Assembly (NCBI GenBank): GCA_944385105.1
Contig: CALWVR010000012.1
Location: 1-53,744 of the forward strand
DNA: 53,744 nucleotides
Source of the DNA: an uncultured Clostridia bacterium
GTDB lineage: Bacteria; Bacillota; Clostridia; Oscillospirales; Acutalibacteraceae
Direction: 5' to 3'
The translations under genes were made by a program, and so were the position numbers. The first letter of the stretch is position 1, and the number at the start of each line of letters is the position of its first letter. The notes below the pieces were generated by a model, which had not been told where the DNA came from, made no database searches, and worked only from the letters and a program-made list of their open reading frames with translations. Shown piece after piece: positions 16,165 to 24,907 of the stretch.

Positions 16165-18354
16165 ATGGGTTGGTTTAATGAACAGTTGAAAAGCAGAATA
16201 AAAAGAGACAAAAATGATTTTGAGAATTCTGTTATAGGCCTTTCCTCAGTTATTCTGGGAGAATCTGAAATGTCAAAGGCTTTAAACAATGATAGACAAA
16301 AGACTAAAAATGCAATTGAAGAAGTTTTGACTTATTACAAAGCAAAGATTATAGAGCTACCTAAAGAACTAGATGATATGAATGAGCAGCTTGAATATCT
16401 TTTAAGACCGACAGGTATAATGAGGAGAACAGTTGAACTCAAAGGTAAGTGGTGGAAAGACGCTATAGGAGCTATGATTGCTCAAACTAAATCGGGAGAT
16501 ACGGTTGCACTAATACCCAATAGTCTAGGCCAATATAGCTTTTTTGACTATGAAACAGGTAAGAGAGTTAAAGTTAATAGTAAAACTAAAGATATGTTAG
16601 AAGAGAAAGCATTCTGCTTTTATAAACCGTTTCCCCTTAAGAAATTAAAATTATTGGACCTTAATAAGTATATGTTTTCAACTCTTAATAAGACAGACTT
16701 TATATATATTATTTGCATGGCAGGACTACTTCAGTTATTTAGTATGATTCTACCACCTATCCAAAAAGCATTATACGCAGGGGTTATTCCAAGCGGTAAT
16801 ATTAGCCTTTTAGCTCCGTTTGCTTGTTTGTTGGTTGGTATGACGTTATCAAAACAATTAATATCAATTGCTAATAGTTTAATTGAAGCAAGAATTAGTA
16901 CAAAAATGAATCTTTCTGTACAGGCAGCTACTATGAATAGAGTGATTTCATTACCGGCTACGTTCTTTTCAAAATACAGTTCCGGTGATCTGTCATCACG
17001 TGTTGGTGGTGTCCAGCAAGTATGTACAATGTTAAGTAGCACTATATTTGGAACAGGTTTAGCTACCTTGTGCTCGTTTGCGTATATATTCCAAATGGGA
17101 AGTTATGCACCACAGTTGGTAATACCAGCTATGGCTTACATTTTGATTCAACTTGTTTTAACAATATTCTCAACATTAATGGGTCTTAAAATTGGAAGGA
17201 AAAAAATGAATATAGGTATAAAGCTTCATGGACTCGTATATTCATTATTTTCAGGAATTCAGAAAATTAAACTTTCTGGTGCGGAAAGGCGAGCTTTCTC
17301 TAAGTGGGCTAATACTTATAAGGAAAGTGCAGAACTTAGTTATAATCCTCCTATGGCTTTAAAAGTTGGCTCTATGGTTCCTACAATTATATCGATGGTT
17401 GGAATGATTATTATTTACTTTGTTGCAGGGACGACTGGTGTTACACTAGCTGACTTTATGGCATTTTCAGTTGCCTTCTCAGGAGTTAGCGGTGCAATAA
17501 TGGCTTTAGCACCATTAGCTACTAAATATGCTGAAATGAAACCTATGTTGGAGGTTATTGAACCTATATTAGATACTGAACCAGAAGTAAGTGAAAATAA
17601 AAAGATAATAACAAAACTTTCCGGTGGAATTGAAATTGATAATATATCATTTAGATATAATGAAAATTCACCTATGATATTAGATAACATTAGCTTGAAG
17701 ATAAAACCTGGACAGTATGTTGCAATTGTAGGTAAGACAGGTTGCGGAAAATCTACTCTTATGAGACTATTGCTTGGTTTTGAGAAGCCTTTAAAAGGTG
17801 CAATTTATTATGATGGTCAGGATGTTAATTCGCTTGACTTAAAGTCTTTAAGACAAAACATAGGTGCTGTTATGCAAAACGGTAAGCTATTCCAAGGAGA
17901 TATCTATTCTAACATAGTAATATCAGCACCATGGTTAAATTTAGATAGTGCATGGGAAGCTGCTAAGCTTGCAAGTATAGATGAAGATATAAAAGACATG
18001 CCTATGGGTATGCACACTATCATTTCAGAAGGTAGTGGAGGAGTATCTGGAGGACAAAAGCAAAGACTTATGATTGCTAGAGCTATAGCGCCTCGTCCAA
18101 GTATATTAATGTTTGATGAGGCTACAAGTGCGCTTGATAATATTACACAGAAACAAATTTCTCAATCCCTAGACGGCCTAAATAGTACAAGAATTGTTAT
18201 TGCTCATAGATTATCAACAATAAAAAATTGTGATAGAATTATTGTTCTAGATAAGGGACACATTATAGAAGACGGTAAGTATGACGAGTTAATAGCTAAT
18301 AATGGATATTTCGCAGAACTTGTAAAACGTCAACAAGTTAATCAAGAAAACTAG
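16165..18354 (+). CDS. Second NHLM-type ABC exporter, no peptidase
   Basis: The 729-residue protein has an N-terminal region of about 165 residues with no cysteine protease motif, then the ABC transmembrane domain (about 170-460). The ATPase has Walker A GKTGCGKST, signature SGGQKQRLMIARAI, Walker B ILMFDEATSALD and switch His in IAHRLST. It fits the second transporter of NHLM systems (TIGR03797-like) and probably forms a heterodimer with the C39-bearing protein encoded 17 bases upstream. The ribosome-binding site is AAAGGAGG, with ATG 7-8 bases on. What the N-terminal domain does is not known. Confidence 0.9.
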   Translation: MGWFNEQLKSRIKRDKNDFENSVIGLSSVILGESEMSKALNNDRQKTKNAIEEVLTYYKAKIIELPKELDDMNEQLEYLLRPTGIMRRTVELKGKWWKDAIGAMIAQTKSGDTVALIPNSLGQYSFFDYETGKRVKVNSKTKDMLEEKAFCFYKPFPLKKLKLLDLNKYMFSTLNKTDFIYIICMAGLLQLFSMILPPIQKALYAGVIPSGNISLLAPFACLLVGMTLSKQLISIANSLIEARISTKMNLSVQAATMNRVISLPATFFSKYSSGDLSSRVGGVQQVCTMLSSTIFGTGLATLCSFAYIFQMGSYAPQLVIPAMAYILIQLVLTIFSTLMGLKIGRKKMNIGIKLHGLVYSLFSGIQKIKLSGAERRAFSKWANTYKESAELSYNPPMALKVGSMVPTIISMVGMIIIYFVAGTTGVTLADFMAFSVAFSGVSGAIMALAPLATKYAEMKPMLEVIEPILDTEPEVSENKKIITKLSGGIEIDNISFRYNENSPMILDNISLKIKPGQYVAIVGKTGCGKSTLMRLLLGFEKPLKGAIYYDGQDVNSLDLKSLRQNIGAVMQNGKLFQGDIYSNIVISAPWLNLDSAWEAAKLASIDEDIKDMPMGMHTIISEGSGGVSGGQKQRLMIARAIAPRPSILMFDEATSALDNITQKQISQSLDGLNSTRIVIAHRLSTIKNCDRIIVLDKGHIIEDGKYDELIANNGYFAELVKRQQVNQEN

Positions 18355-18380
18355 TATATTTCAAGAAAGGAGGTATTTAC

Positions 18381-18800
18381 ATGAACATCGAGCAATTTTT
18401 TGAAGAGACCGATCAGGAACTTATGAGTAAAGCTAAAGAATGTAAAGATATGAATAATTTTTCAAATTTTGCTAAAGATAATAATACAAAAATCAGCAAT
18501 AGAGATCTTCAAGGTGAATATAACTTTGCATGCAAAGAAGATGGACTAGAAAAATTAAGAGAAGATAGCTTAGATATGGTTGCTGGAGGAAAAAGTGGAC
18601 TTAAAGTTGTTGATGCTGAAGCAATCTGCTCTGAATTTGTTGCAGATAGTGCTTATTTAGAGCAAGAGATTTTAGATGACTGTTGCTGTGCTCGGTGTAT
18701 ACATAAAGTAATAGCTCCGAAAACAATCTTTTTTAAAGAAAGAATGGCATGCGAAATAGGCAAAGGAAAGGGGTACAAAAGTCCTAGCAATATAATTTAA
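18381..18800 (+). CDS. Double-glycine precursor peptide, Cys-rich core (Nif11/NHLP-like)
   Basis: The 139-residue product has an acidic helical leader of 70 residues ending REDSLDMVAGG, with the glycine pair at 69-70. This is the shape of Nif11-like or other long NHLP leaders, although the early Nif11 motif is only weakly matched. The predicted core (71-139) has six cysteines at 83, 101, 102, 103, 106 and 124, including the run CCCARC, and a basic Gly/Lys tail (IGKGKGYKSP). The gene is last in the operon, with AAAGGAGG upstream and a terminator downstream. The C39 exporter in the same operon should cut after G70. No lanthionine, radical SAM or cyclodehydratase enzyme is present nearby. The core may therefore be disulfide-bonded, or modified by a distant enzyme. 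The substrate role is inferred. Confidence 0.75.
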   Translation: MNIEQFFEETDQELMSKAKECKDMNNFSNFAKDNNTKISNRDLQGEYNFACKEDGLEKLREDSLDMVAGGKSGLKVVDAEAICSEFVADSAYLEQEILDDCCCARCIHKVIAPKTIFFKERMACEIGKGKGYKSPSNII

Positions 18801-18826
18801 TTGAAAAGAAAAGTTGATAACATAAA

Positions 18827-18871
18827 AGTCCGATAATAAGCGTTAATGCTTATTACCGGACTATATTTTTT
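18827..18871 (+). terminator. Terminator of the peptide-export operon
   Basis: A 15-bp stem with one mismatch (18827-18841 with 18848-18862, containing AGTCCG/CGGACT) is followed by ATATTTTTT. Confidence 0.88.
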
Positions 18872-18876
18872 GCTTA

Positions 18877-18953
18877 TGGCGTGCCTGAAGGGATTCGAAC
18901 CCCCGACATCTTCCTTAGGAGGGAAGCGCGCTATCCAGCTGCGCTACAGGCAC
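18877..18953 (-). tRNA. tRNA-Arg (anticodon CCT)
   Basis: The minus strand folds as a standard tRNA. The acceptor stem is GTGCCTG/CAGGCAC. The D arm includes GCGCAGCTGGATAGCGC. The anticodon stem CTTCC/GGAAG surrounds the loop CTCCTAA, giving anticodon CCT. The T arm is GGGGGTTCGAATCCC. Discriminator G and an encoded CCA follow. It reads AGG codons. Confidence 0.95.
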
Positions 18954-18966
18954 AAGACATAAACTA

Positions 18967-18995
18967 ATTTTACATCATAAAATTCATATTGTCAA
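18967..18995 (-). promoter_or_regulatory. Sigma-A promoter of tRNA-Arg
   Basis: On the minus strand TTGACA (18995-18990), a 17-base spacer and TAAAAT (18972-18967) lie 13 bases before the tRNA. Confidence 0.75.
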
Positions 18996-19024
18996 TAGAT
19001 TATTGACTATATGTATCTTTATTG

Positions 19025-20137
19025 TTAGTCTAAAAAGTCTTTAAGCTTTTTACTCCTACTTGGATGACGTAATTTTCGTAAAGCTTTAGCTTCAATTTGA
19101 CGTATACGTTCTCTTGTTACGTTAAATTCTTTTCCTACTTCTTCAAGTGTTCGTGGTCTTCCATCTTCTAACCCAAACCGTAGTCTTAGCACTTTTTCCT
19201 CTCTTGGTGTGAGAGTATAAAGCACATTAGAAAGTTGTTCTTTTAATAATGTATGTGACGCAACATCAGCAGGAGCCAGAGCATCGTCGTCTGGAATAAA
19301 ATCTCCAAGGTGACTATCCTCTTCTTCTCCTATAGGGGTTTCAAGAGACACAGGCTCTTGGGATACACGCATTATTTCTCTTACTTTATCTACCGGCATA
19401 TTAAGCTTTTCTGCTATTTCCTCAGCACTAGGTTCATGTCCATTTGCATGTAGTAGCTGACTTGATACTTTTTTTACTTTATTTATAGTTTCCACCATAT
19501 GAACAGGTATTCTGATAGTTCTAGCCTGATCAGATATTGCTCGGGTAATAGCTTGACGTATCCACCAGGTTGCATAAGTAGAAAATTTAAAACCTTTTGT
19601 ATAATCGAATTTTTCTACAGCTTTAATAAGACCTAAATTCCCTTCTTGAATTAAGTCCAAAAAGTGCATACCACGCCCTAAATATCTTTTTGCTATGCTT
19701 ACAACTAACCTTAAATTAGCTTCTGATAGACGTTTCTTTGCTTTGGGATCTCCCTCGGAGATTTTGACAGCTAATTCTATTTCTTCTTCGGAACTAAGCA
19801 AAGGTACACGTCCAATTTCCTTTAAGTATACCTTAACAGGATCATCAGTTGCAAGCACATCTCCACTAGAATAATCAATTGGTGAGTCTGTATGTTCTGA
19901 ATTTACCATATCTTCGGTAAACTCTAGTTCATCGACCTTAAAGTCATTTAAATCTTCAATTATTTCTATGCCTGCAGCTTCAATTTCATCATAAAATTTT
20001 TCAAGTTGCTCTGGATCAAAATCTGCTTCACCCATAGCATCTAAGATTTCTTGTGTATTTAAATGTCCCTTGGATTTACCCAATTCTAATAATTCCTTCA
20101 TTATTGTTTTTTTATCTTTTACAGCAGTCTGCATCAT
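19025..20137 (-). CDS. rpoD: Primary sigma factor RpoD (sigma-A)
   Basis: I use ATG 20137 as the start (370 residues). The TTG at 20146 lies 2 bases from the GGGGG ribosome-binding site, while ATG 20137 has about 10-base spacing. Region 1.1 is at about 1-80. Region 1.2 ([18 protein letters not shown]), region 2 ([30 protein letters not shown] and [14 protein letters not shown]), region 3, and region 4 with the C-terminal HTH ([18 protein letters not shown]) are all complete. It directs core RNA polymerase to the TTGACA/TATAAT promoters seen throughout the window. Its ribosome-binding site abuts the dnaG stop, so it is co-transcribed with dgt-dnaG. Confidence 0.97.
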   Translation of the reverse strand: MMQTAVKDKKTIMKELLELGKSKGHLNTQEILDAMGEADFDPEQLEKFYDEIEAAGIEIIEDLNDFKVDELEFTEDMVNSEHTDSPIDYSSGDVLATDDPVKVYLKEIGRVPLLSSEEEIELAVKISEGDPKAKKRLSEANLRLVVSIAKRYLGRGMHFLDLIQEGNLGLIKAVEKFDYTKGFKFSTYATWWIRQAITRAISDQARTIRIPVHMVETINKVKKVSSQLLHANGHEPSAEEIAEKLNMPVDKVREIMRVSQEPVSLETPIGEEEDSHLGDFIPDDDALAPADVASHTLLKEQLSNVLYTLTPREEKVLRLRFGLEDGRPRTLEEVGKEFNVTRERIRQIEAKALRKLRHPSRSKKLKDFLD

Positions 20138-20151
20138 AAGTAACAATCCCC

Positions 20152-21909
20152 CTAGTTTTTGCTTTCTTTTAGTTTTTTCATATAATCCCTTATCTTTTCT
20201 TCTTCCAAAAGACTGACATTAAGCTTTTCTTTTTCTTCTATGATAACTTTTATATATTCATCGGCGTCCGCCTTTGTTGAATTTCTTTGACTTTCTTTTG
20301 CTAACATCTTAGCTATACTTGATATTTCATCGCTTGAAAGGTCCTGAGTAAGTGCAGTTAAAGATATTGATTTTCCTTCTTGATTTCTTAGCATAAGCAT
20401 TTTATATATTTTTTTATTAAAACTAGTACAAAGATTTTCACATGGAAGTTTTGAAAATATATTATTAGCTAAATCTTGATTGTTTATAATATAGGCAATA
20501 ATTGCTTCTTCTGCTATTGCGGCCCTTAAGTTATTCATCTTTTCTTTGTTTATTGAATCATTCCTTGAAGAAATGTCTTGATTTATTTTTTTTATATACT
20601 TCTTTTCATTATTATTTCTTTGTCTACGATATTCTTTTATTATTTGTTCCATGATTGAAGTTTTAGCTACTCCTATTATGTCAGAAATTTTGCTAGCATA
20701 TACTTCCTGCTCAATTTTACTATCAATAGTTGCTAATATTTTTGTAGCTTCTTTTAAATATCCTATTTTTCCATCAGAAGAGGATAAATCAAATCCCTTC
20801 GACGCTTTTTGTAGTCGATACTCAACATCATTAGCTGAATTTTCAATAAGTTTCTTAAACCTAATTTTCCCTTCGTCACCGTAAGAACGTATAAATTCAT
20901 CAGGATCTTTTCCATTTGGGACAGCTAAAACTTTTATGAGAAGTCCAGTCTCTCTTAATAAAGAAATAGCTCTTGAAGCCGCTTTTTGCCCAGCTATGTC
21001 AGAGTCATAACAAATCACGACTTCCTTTGAATATCGTGAAATTAGCTTTGCTTGCTCAGAAGTCAAGGCTGTTCCTAAAGTTGCTATGACATTTTTAAAT
21101 CCAGCTTGATTTAAGGCTATAACATCCATATATCCTTCAACTAATATTAATGTATCACTTTCATCGTTTTTTGCAAAATTTAGTGCAAACAAATTAGAGC
21201 TTTTTTTAAATACTAAAGTGTCCGATGTGTTTAGGTATTTTGGCTTTTGATCAGACATAATTCTACCACCAAATGCTATAACATTACCTCGTAAGTCTAT
21301 AATAGGAAACATTATTCTGTCAAAGAACCGAGAAGAAATTTTATTGTAAGAAGCATAAGCTAAATTTGCATTTATTATTTCACTTTGATTGAAACCTAGT
21401 GTAATTAAATGATTTATTAGTTCATATTTTGATTTAGGAGAGTATCCAAGACCAAACCGTTTTATAGTATTATCATTAAGTCCTCTATTATATAAGTATG
21501 ATAAAGCTTCTTTACCTGCTTTACTGTATAGTGATCTATGAAAATATCTTGCAGATTCTCTATTAGCTTCGTATATTCTTCTTTTTAAATTGGAAAGCTC
21601 CTCACTTTTTTTATCATTTTCAGGCATTTGTATGGATGCCCTTGCAGAAAGAAATTTTAATGACTCAATGTAATCTAAATTTTCAATTTTTTCAATAAAT
21701 GTTATAACGTCTCCTCCAACACCACAACCAAAACAATAAAATGAACCATTCTCGGGATACACGTTAAATGATGCAGTTTTTTCACTGTGAAATGGACAAA
21801 TACCTACAAAATTTCGTCCTCTCCTTTTTAATGTAACGTATGATGACACTACATCAGTTATATCGTTTCTAAATTTTACTTCTTCTATAAAGCTGTCAGG
21901 TAACAGCAT
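20152..21909 (-). CDS. dnaG: DNA primase
   Basis: The 585-residue protein has an N-terminal CHC2 zinc finger with Cys38, His41, Cys59 and Cys62 ([11 protein letters not shown] and [10 protein letters not shown]). The TOPRIM catalytic core contains [13 protein letters not shown] and [12 protein letters not shown], and a C-terminal helicase-interaction domain follows. It makes the RNA primers for replication. AGGAGG lies about 6 bases before ATG. The order dgt-dnaG-rpoD on one strand is the macromolecular-synthesis operon layout of Clostridia. Confidence 0.97.
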   Translation of the reverse strand: MLLPDSFIEEVKFRNDITDVVSSYVTLKRRGRNFVGICPFHSEKTASFNVYPENGSFYCFGCGVGGDVITFIEKIENLDYIESLKFLSARASIQMPENDKKSEELSNLKRRIYEANRESARYFHRSLYSKAGKEALSYLYNRGLNDNTIKRFGLGYSPKSKYELINHLITLGFNQSEIINANLAYASYNKISSRFFDRIMFPIIDLRGNVIAFGGRIMSDQKPKYLNTSDTLVFKKSSNLFALNFAKNDESDTLILVEGYMDVIALNQAGFKNVIATLGTALTSEQAKLISRYSKEVVICYDSDIAGQKAASRAISLLRETGLLIKVLAVPNGKDPDEFIRSYGDEGKIRFKKLIENSANDVEYRLQKASKGFDLSSSDGKIGYLKEATKILATIDSKIEQEVYASKISDIIGVAKTSIMEQIIKEYRRQRNNNEKKYIKKINQDISSRNDSINKEKMNNLRAAIAEEAIIAYIINNQDLANNIFSKLPCENLCTSFNKKIYKMLMLRNQEGKSISLTALTQDLSSDEISSIAKMLAKESQRNSTKADADEYIKVIIEEKEKLNVSLLEEEKIRDYMKKLKESKN

Positions 21910-21927
21910 AAAATTCCTCCTGTATAC

Positions 21928-22926
21928 TTAAATGTTCCATGAGCTTGGAATAAATGTATTTTCAAAAACGTTTATAGCAAAATGATCAGTCATACCCGCA
22001 ATATAATCACAAACAGCTCGTTCTGGCCCTTCCTCTTCTAGAATTTTTTTCATACTTTCGGGCAACTTATTTGTATGCTCGATAAAATATTTATAAAGAC
22101 TAGATATTAAATATAAAACTTTTGAGGATTCATTTTGATATCCTTCTTTTAAGTACACGAACTCATACATAAATGAGTGCAATGTATTAAATGCTTCTTG
22201 AACCTCATCTGACATACCTAAGTTATTTCCTTGAGTATTTTCTACTGTTGAATGAATCAATGTATCTATACGTTCAGCTTTAGTTTGTCCGAGAATTTTA
22301 AGAATACCTGACGGAATATCTGAAACATTGAGTATTTTAGCGCGAATGGCATCATCTATATCATGATTAACGTAAGCTATTCTGTCAGCTAACCTTATAA
22401 TTTTCCCTTCCATAGTTTCAGGCCATTTCCCTTTTGTATGATTTAGTATACCATCACGAACTTCGACTGTTAAATTAAGCCCTTTCCCGTTTTTCTCAAT
22501 TTTATCAACTACTCTTAATCCTTGTTCAAAGTGTTTAAAACCACATGATGATATCTCATTTAATGCATACTCACCTTTATGCCCAAAAGGAGTATGCCCT
22601 ATATCATGTGCTAAAGCAATGGCTTCTGTTAGGTCTTCATTTAAAAATAAGGATTTAGAAATAGTTCTAGCAATTTGTGAAACTTCTAATGTATGCGTAA
22701 GCCTTGTCCTATAATGGTCAGATAAAGGTGAAATAAAAACTTGTGTTTTATGCTTTAAACGTCTAAATGCTTTACTATGAATTATTCTATCTCTATCAAT
22801 CTGATAAACGGTACGTAAGTCACAGGGGTCGTCGTTATGAATTCGCCCTTTACTAAACTTAGACAAAGCTGCATTTTTACTTAGGGTATTTTCTTCAAGC
22901 ATTTCGAGCTTTTCCCTTATATTCAT
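21928..22926 (-). CDS. dgt: dGTPase-like HD-domain phosphohydrolase
   Basis: The 332-residue protein is an HD-domain dNTP triphosphohydrolase of the Dgt family. It shows FRRLKHKTQVF, RTRLTHTLEVSQIAR (His78), the HD pair His107-Asp108 in LAHDIGHTPFGHKGE, and ADRIAYVNHDIDDA. The reaction is dNTP to deoxynucleoside plus triphosphate. The ribosome-binding site is AAGGAGG. The dnaG gene starts 18 bases after its stop, so both are probably on one transcript. The exact substrate range is not fixed by the sequence. Confidence 0.92.
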   Translation of the reverse strand: MNIREKLEMLEENTLSKNAALSKFSKGRIHNDDPCDLRTVYQIDRDRIIHSKAFRRLKHKTQVFISPLSDHYRTRLTHTLEVSQIARTISKSLFLNEDLTEAIALAHDIGHTPFGHKGEYALNEISSCGFKHFEQGLRVVDKIEKNGKGLNLTVEVRDGILNHTKGKWPETMEGKIIRLADRIAYVNHDIDDAIRAKILNVSDIPSGILKILGQTKAERIDTLIHSTVENTQGNNLGMSDEVQEAFNTLHSFMYEFVYLKEGYQNESSKVLYLISSLYKYFIEHTNKLPESMKKILEEEGPERAVCDYIAGMTDHFAINVFENTFIPSSWNI

Positions 22927-22996
22927 TCTTATTCCTCCTTAAATCTAAATTGATATAATTAATTATACAATATAAAAAAGGAATTTACTTTTATTT

Positions 22997-23617
22997 TTAA
23001 ATTTTATAAAAATTTTTTCCAATAATATCAAAATTTACGGTTCCGGAGGTGATTAAATTAATACTTTCTCTAATCTTTTGCAAGTTTTTATCTTGTGAGT
23101 AAAATTCTATGTCTATCTTATCAGTAAATTCTTCCTTTACTACTGTAGCATTGTTCTTTCTAATTGATGATATTATTTTTGGATATCTGTTATAGTCACA
23201 AGAGATTTTACATTTTTGGCATAAAGCCATAGTTATTACTTTAGCTTTTTTTGTAGAGAGGATAGCAGCTTTAGAGTAAGCTCTAACAAGCCCTCCTTTG
23301 CCTAATAATACTCCTCCAAAGTATCTTGTAACGACAATTACAGTATTTTTTAAATCATATTTGTTTAATATGCTCATAATTGGAAGACCGGCAGTCCCAT
23401 GAGGTTCACCATCATCTGAGTACCTAGATATATTATCTTTTAGTAGTGTGTAAGCATAAACATTGTGTCTTGCATCTCGATGACTTGATTTTATTTTATT
23501 TATAAATTCAATAGCTTCCTCTTCTGACTCTATAGGACTTATGTAACCTATAAATTTAGACTTTTTTTCTAAAAACTCACTTATTGCTTCTTTTTCTACA
23601 GTTTTATACAAGTTCAT
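22997..23617 (-). CDS. YigZ/IMPACT family protein
   Basis: The start is ATG 23617, with GGGAGAG 9 bases upstream. Upstream in-frame codons run into the rpmE terminator hairpin, so the longer 228-residue reading is wrong. The 206-residue product has the UPF0029/Impact N-terminal domain: EFLEKKSKFIGYI, RDARHNVYAYTL, RYSDDGEPHGTAGLPIM and VTRYFGGVLLGKGGLVRAYS. A small C-terminal DUF1949-like domain follows. The family is widespread; its role in bacteria is not settled, though translation-linked roles have been proposed. It lies between rpmE and dgt on the same strand. Confidence 0.9.
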   Translation of the reverse strand: MNLYKTVEKEAISEFLEKKSKFIGYISPIESEEEAIEFINKIKSSHRDARHNVYAYTLLKDNISRYSDDGEPHGTAGLPIMSILNKYDLKNTVIVVTRYFGGVLLGKGGLVRAYSKAAILSTKKAKVITMALCQKCKISCDYNRYPKIISSIRKNNATVVKEEFTDKIDIEFYSQDKNLQKIRESINLITSGTVNFDIIGKNFYKI

Positions 23618-23659
23618 AAGATTTAACTCTCCCGTTTTTTCTATAAACTTAACTTTATT

Positions 23660-23698
23660 TACAAAAAACGATAAGCGGTGCATAAAAATGCACCGCCA
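23660..23698 (-). terminator. Terminator of rpmE
   Basis: GCGGTGCAT (23675-23683) pairs with ATGCACCGC (23688-23696) around an AAAA loop. On the minus strand it is followed by TTATCGTTTTTTG. The stem is perfect and GC-rich. Confidence 0.9.
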
Positions 23699-23712
23699 AG
23701 ATTTTCATGTGG

Positions 23713-23919
23713 TTAATTATTTTTCATTGAAAAACGTTTATTAAATCTATCGACACGGCCACCAGTATCAACAAGCTTCTGCTTACCTGTAAAAAATGGA
23801 TGGCACTTAGAACAAATTTCAACTCTGATATCTTCTTTGGTAGATGCTGTGTTTATAACGTTCCCACAAGCGCAAGTGATGGTAGTTTGCTTGTATTGTG
23901 GATGTATATTTTTTTTCAT
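23713..23919 (-). CDS. rpmE: Ribosomal protein bL31, zinc-binding form
   Basis: The start is ATG 23919, preceded by AAAGAGGTGA. The longer reading frame from 23952 adds 11 residues not found in L31. The 68-residue protein has the C+ zinc ligands Cys16, Cys18, Cys37 and Cys40 (CACGN and CSKCHPF) and the typical [11 protein letters not shown] end. It binds the large subunit at the central protuberance. It has its own promoter and terminator. Confidence 0.96.
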   Translation of the reverse strand: MKKNIHPQYKQTTITCACGNVINTASTKEDIRVEICSKCHPFFTGKQKLVDTGGRVDRFNKRFSMKNN

Positions 23920-23960
23920 TAACGTCACCTCTTTCATTAAAAACGTAACCAATGAAAGAT

Positions 23961-23989
23961 ATTATAACACAGCAATTAATTTATTGCAA
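23961..23989 (-). promoter_or_regulatory. Promoter of rpmE
   Basis: On the minus strand TTGCAA (23989-23984), a 17-base spacer and TATAAT (23966-23961) lie about 42 bases before the rpmE start. Confidence 0.7.
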
Positions 23990-24007
23990 TATAAATTTAT
24001 AAAATTA

Positions 24008-24316
24008 TTATTTCTTGTTTAAACCTATAGGTGGGTATCCATAAATTCCTATATCTGGAAATTCTTTAAAAAATTCATCTTTAGAAGAACGGTAGATTCT
24101 TCTTGATATTGTATCGACCTCATAAGGTGGTTGATTCTTTTTCTCCATGATACTTTCATTCATTAGCTCACCGTTAAACATAACTAAAGGATCATCTTGT
24201 ACATTATCGAAGTTGGTATCAGGATTAATAGTATATGATATAGTATTGTCTCCTCCCGGTACTTGAGCTCCTCCTCCTACTTGATCTAAAAAGTCTGCAT
24301 TATTTTTCTTTGCCAA
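24008..24316 (-). CDS. Hypothetical 102-residue protein
   Basis: The start is TTG 24316, with AGGAGC 8 bases upstream. The protein is soluble and polar. It has a glycine-rich patch near the start (QVGGGAQVPGGD), no transmembrane helix and no signal peptide, and a C-terminus rich in Pro, Gly and Tyr (GIYGYPPIG). The ribosome-binding site, even composition and lack of competing frames support a real gene. I do not recognise the family. It is divergent from rpoB and 88 bases upstream of rpmE, which has its own promoter. Confidence 0.6.
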   Translation of the reverse strand: MAKKNNADFLDQVGGGAQVPGGDNTISYTINPDTNFDNVQDDPLVMFNGELMNESIMEKKNQPPYEVDTISRRIYRSSKDEFFKEFPDIGIYGYPPIGLNKK

Positions 24317-24390
24317 TTTAAACAGCTCCTATCTTATTAGTTGTATTAAGTGCATTATAAATGTTTTATAAATCATGAAATATAAAAAAT

Positions 24391-24616
24391 TGTTAAATAT
24401 TTAATAACGTAGTTGTTTGTAGAAAGTTGATGATGTTTTTAAATGATCTCAACTAAAATACTGCAGGACATTTTTGAGTACTATCATTTTTCATGATACG
24501 GTATTGCACTGCTTTATAAATAGACATAAATAATACACTTAATAATATTGTATCGTAAACTTAATAAAAAATTAATGGAAAATTAAGAATTTGTACCAAT
24601 GATTCATTGTAATTTA
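24391..24616 (+). repeat. rpoB leader duplication, copy 1 (upstream)
   Basis: This stretch and 24627-24849 align along their whole length. Examples are TGTTAAATATTTAA with TGTTTAATATTTAA, GAAAGTTGATGATGTTTTTAAAT with GGAAGTTGGCGATATTTTTAAAT, and AAAAAATTAATGGAAAATTAA with AAAAAATCAATAGGGAAAATTAA. Identity is partial, so the duplication is old. A weakened promoter, TTGAGT (24474-24479), 17 bases, TACGGT (24497-24502), sits where copy 2 has a strong one. Confidence 0.75.
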
Positions 24617-24626
24617 TAGAAAAATT

Positions 24627-24849
24627 TGTTTAATATTTAACAATACAATACATATAGGAAGTTGGCGATATTTTTAAATAATCTTAACTAAATAATGCAA
24701 TATATTCTTGACAATTAAGCGTTTTCGTGATACAATACTACACTGCGTCATAATGCAGACATATGCGATAAACATGATAATAATATCATTAATTCGATAA
24801 AAAATCAATAGGGAAAATTAAAATTTATGTCGATACTTATTATGATTTA
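24627..24849 (+). repeat. rpoB leader duplication, copy 2 (proximal)
   Basis: Second copy of the roughly 235-bp unit. It contains the near-consensus promoter TTGACA/TACAAT and ends about 60 bases before the rpoB start. A perfect 16-base palindrome, AGATGCAATTGCATCT, lies just after it at 24849-24864. Confidence 0.75.
24708..24736 (+). promoter_or_regulatory. Sigma-A promoter of rpoBC
   Basis: TTGACA (24708-24713), a 17-base spacer and TACAAT (24731-24736). Transcription should start near 24743, leaving a leader of about 165 bases before rpoB. Confidence 0.88.
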
Positions 24850-24907
24850 GATGCAATTGCATCTGATATAGATAGTGACAAATAGATGATTGGAGTTGGT
24901 TGAACCT

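Noticed and set aside
23618..23683. Longer N-terminus for the YigZ-family gene
   Set aside because: The extra codons run into the rpmE terminator hairpin and are not seen in the family.
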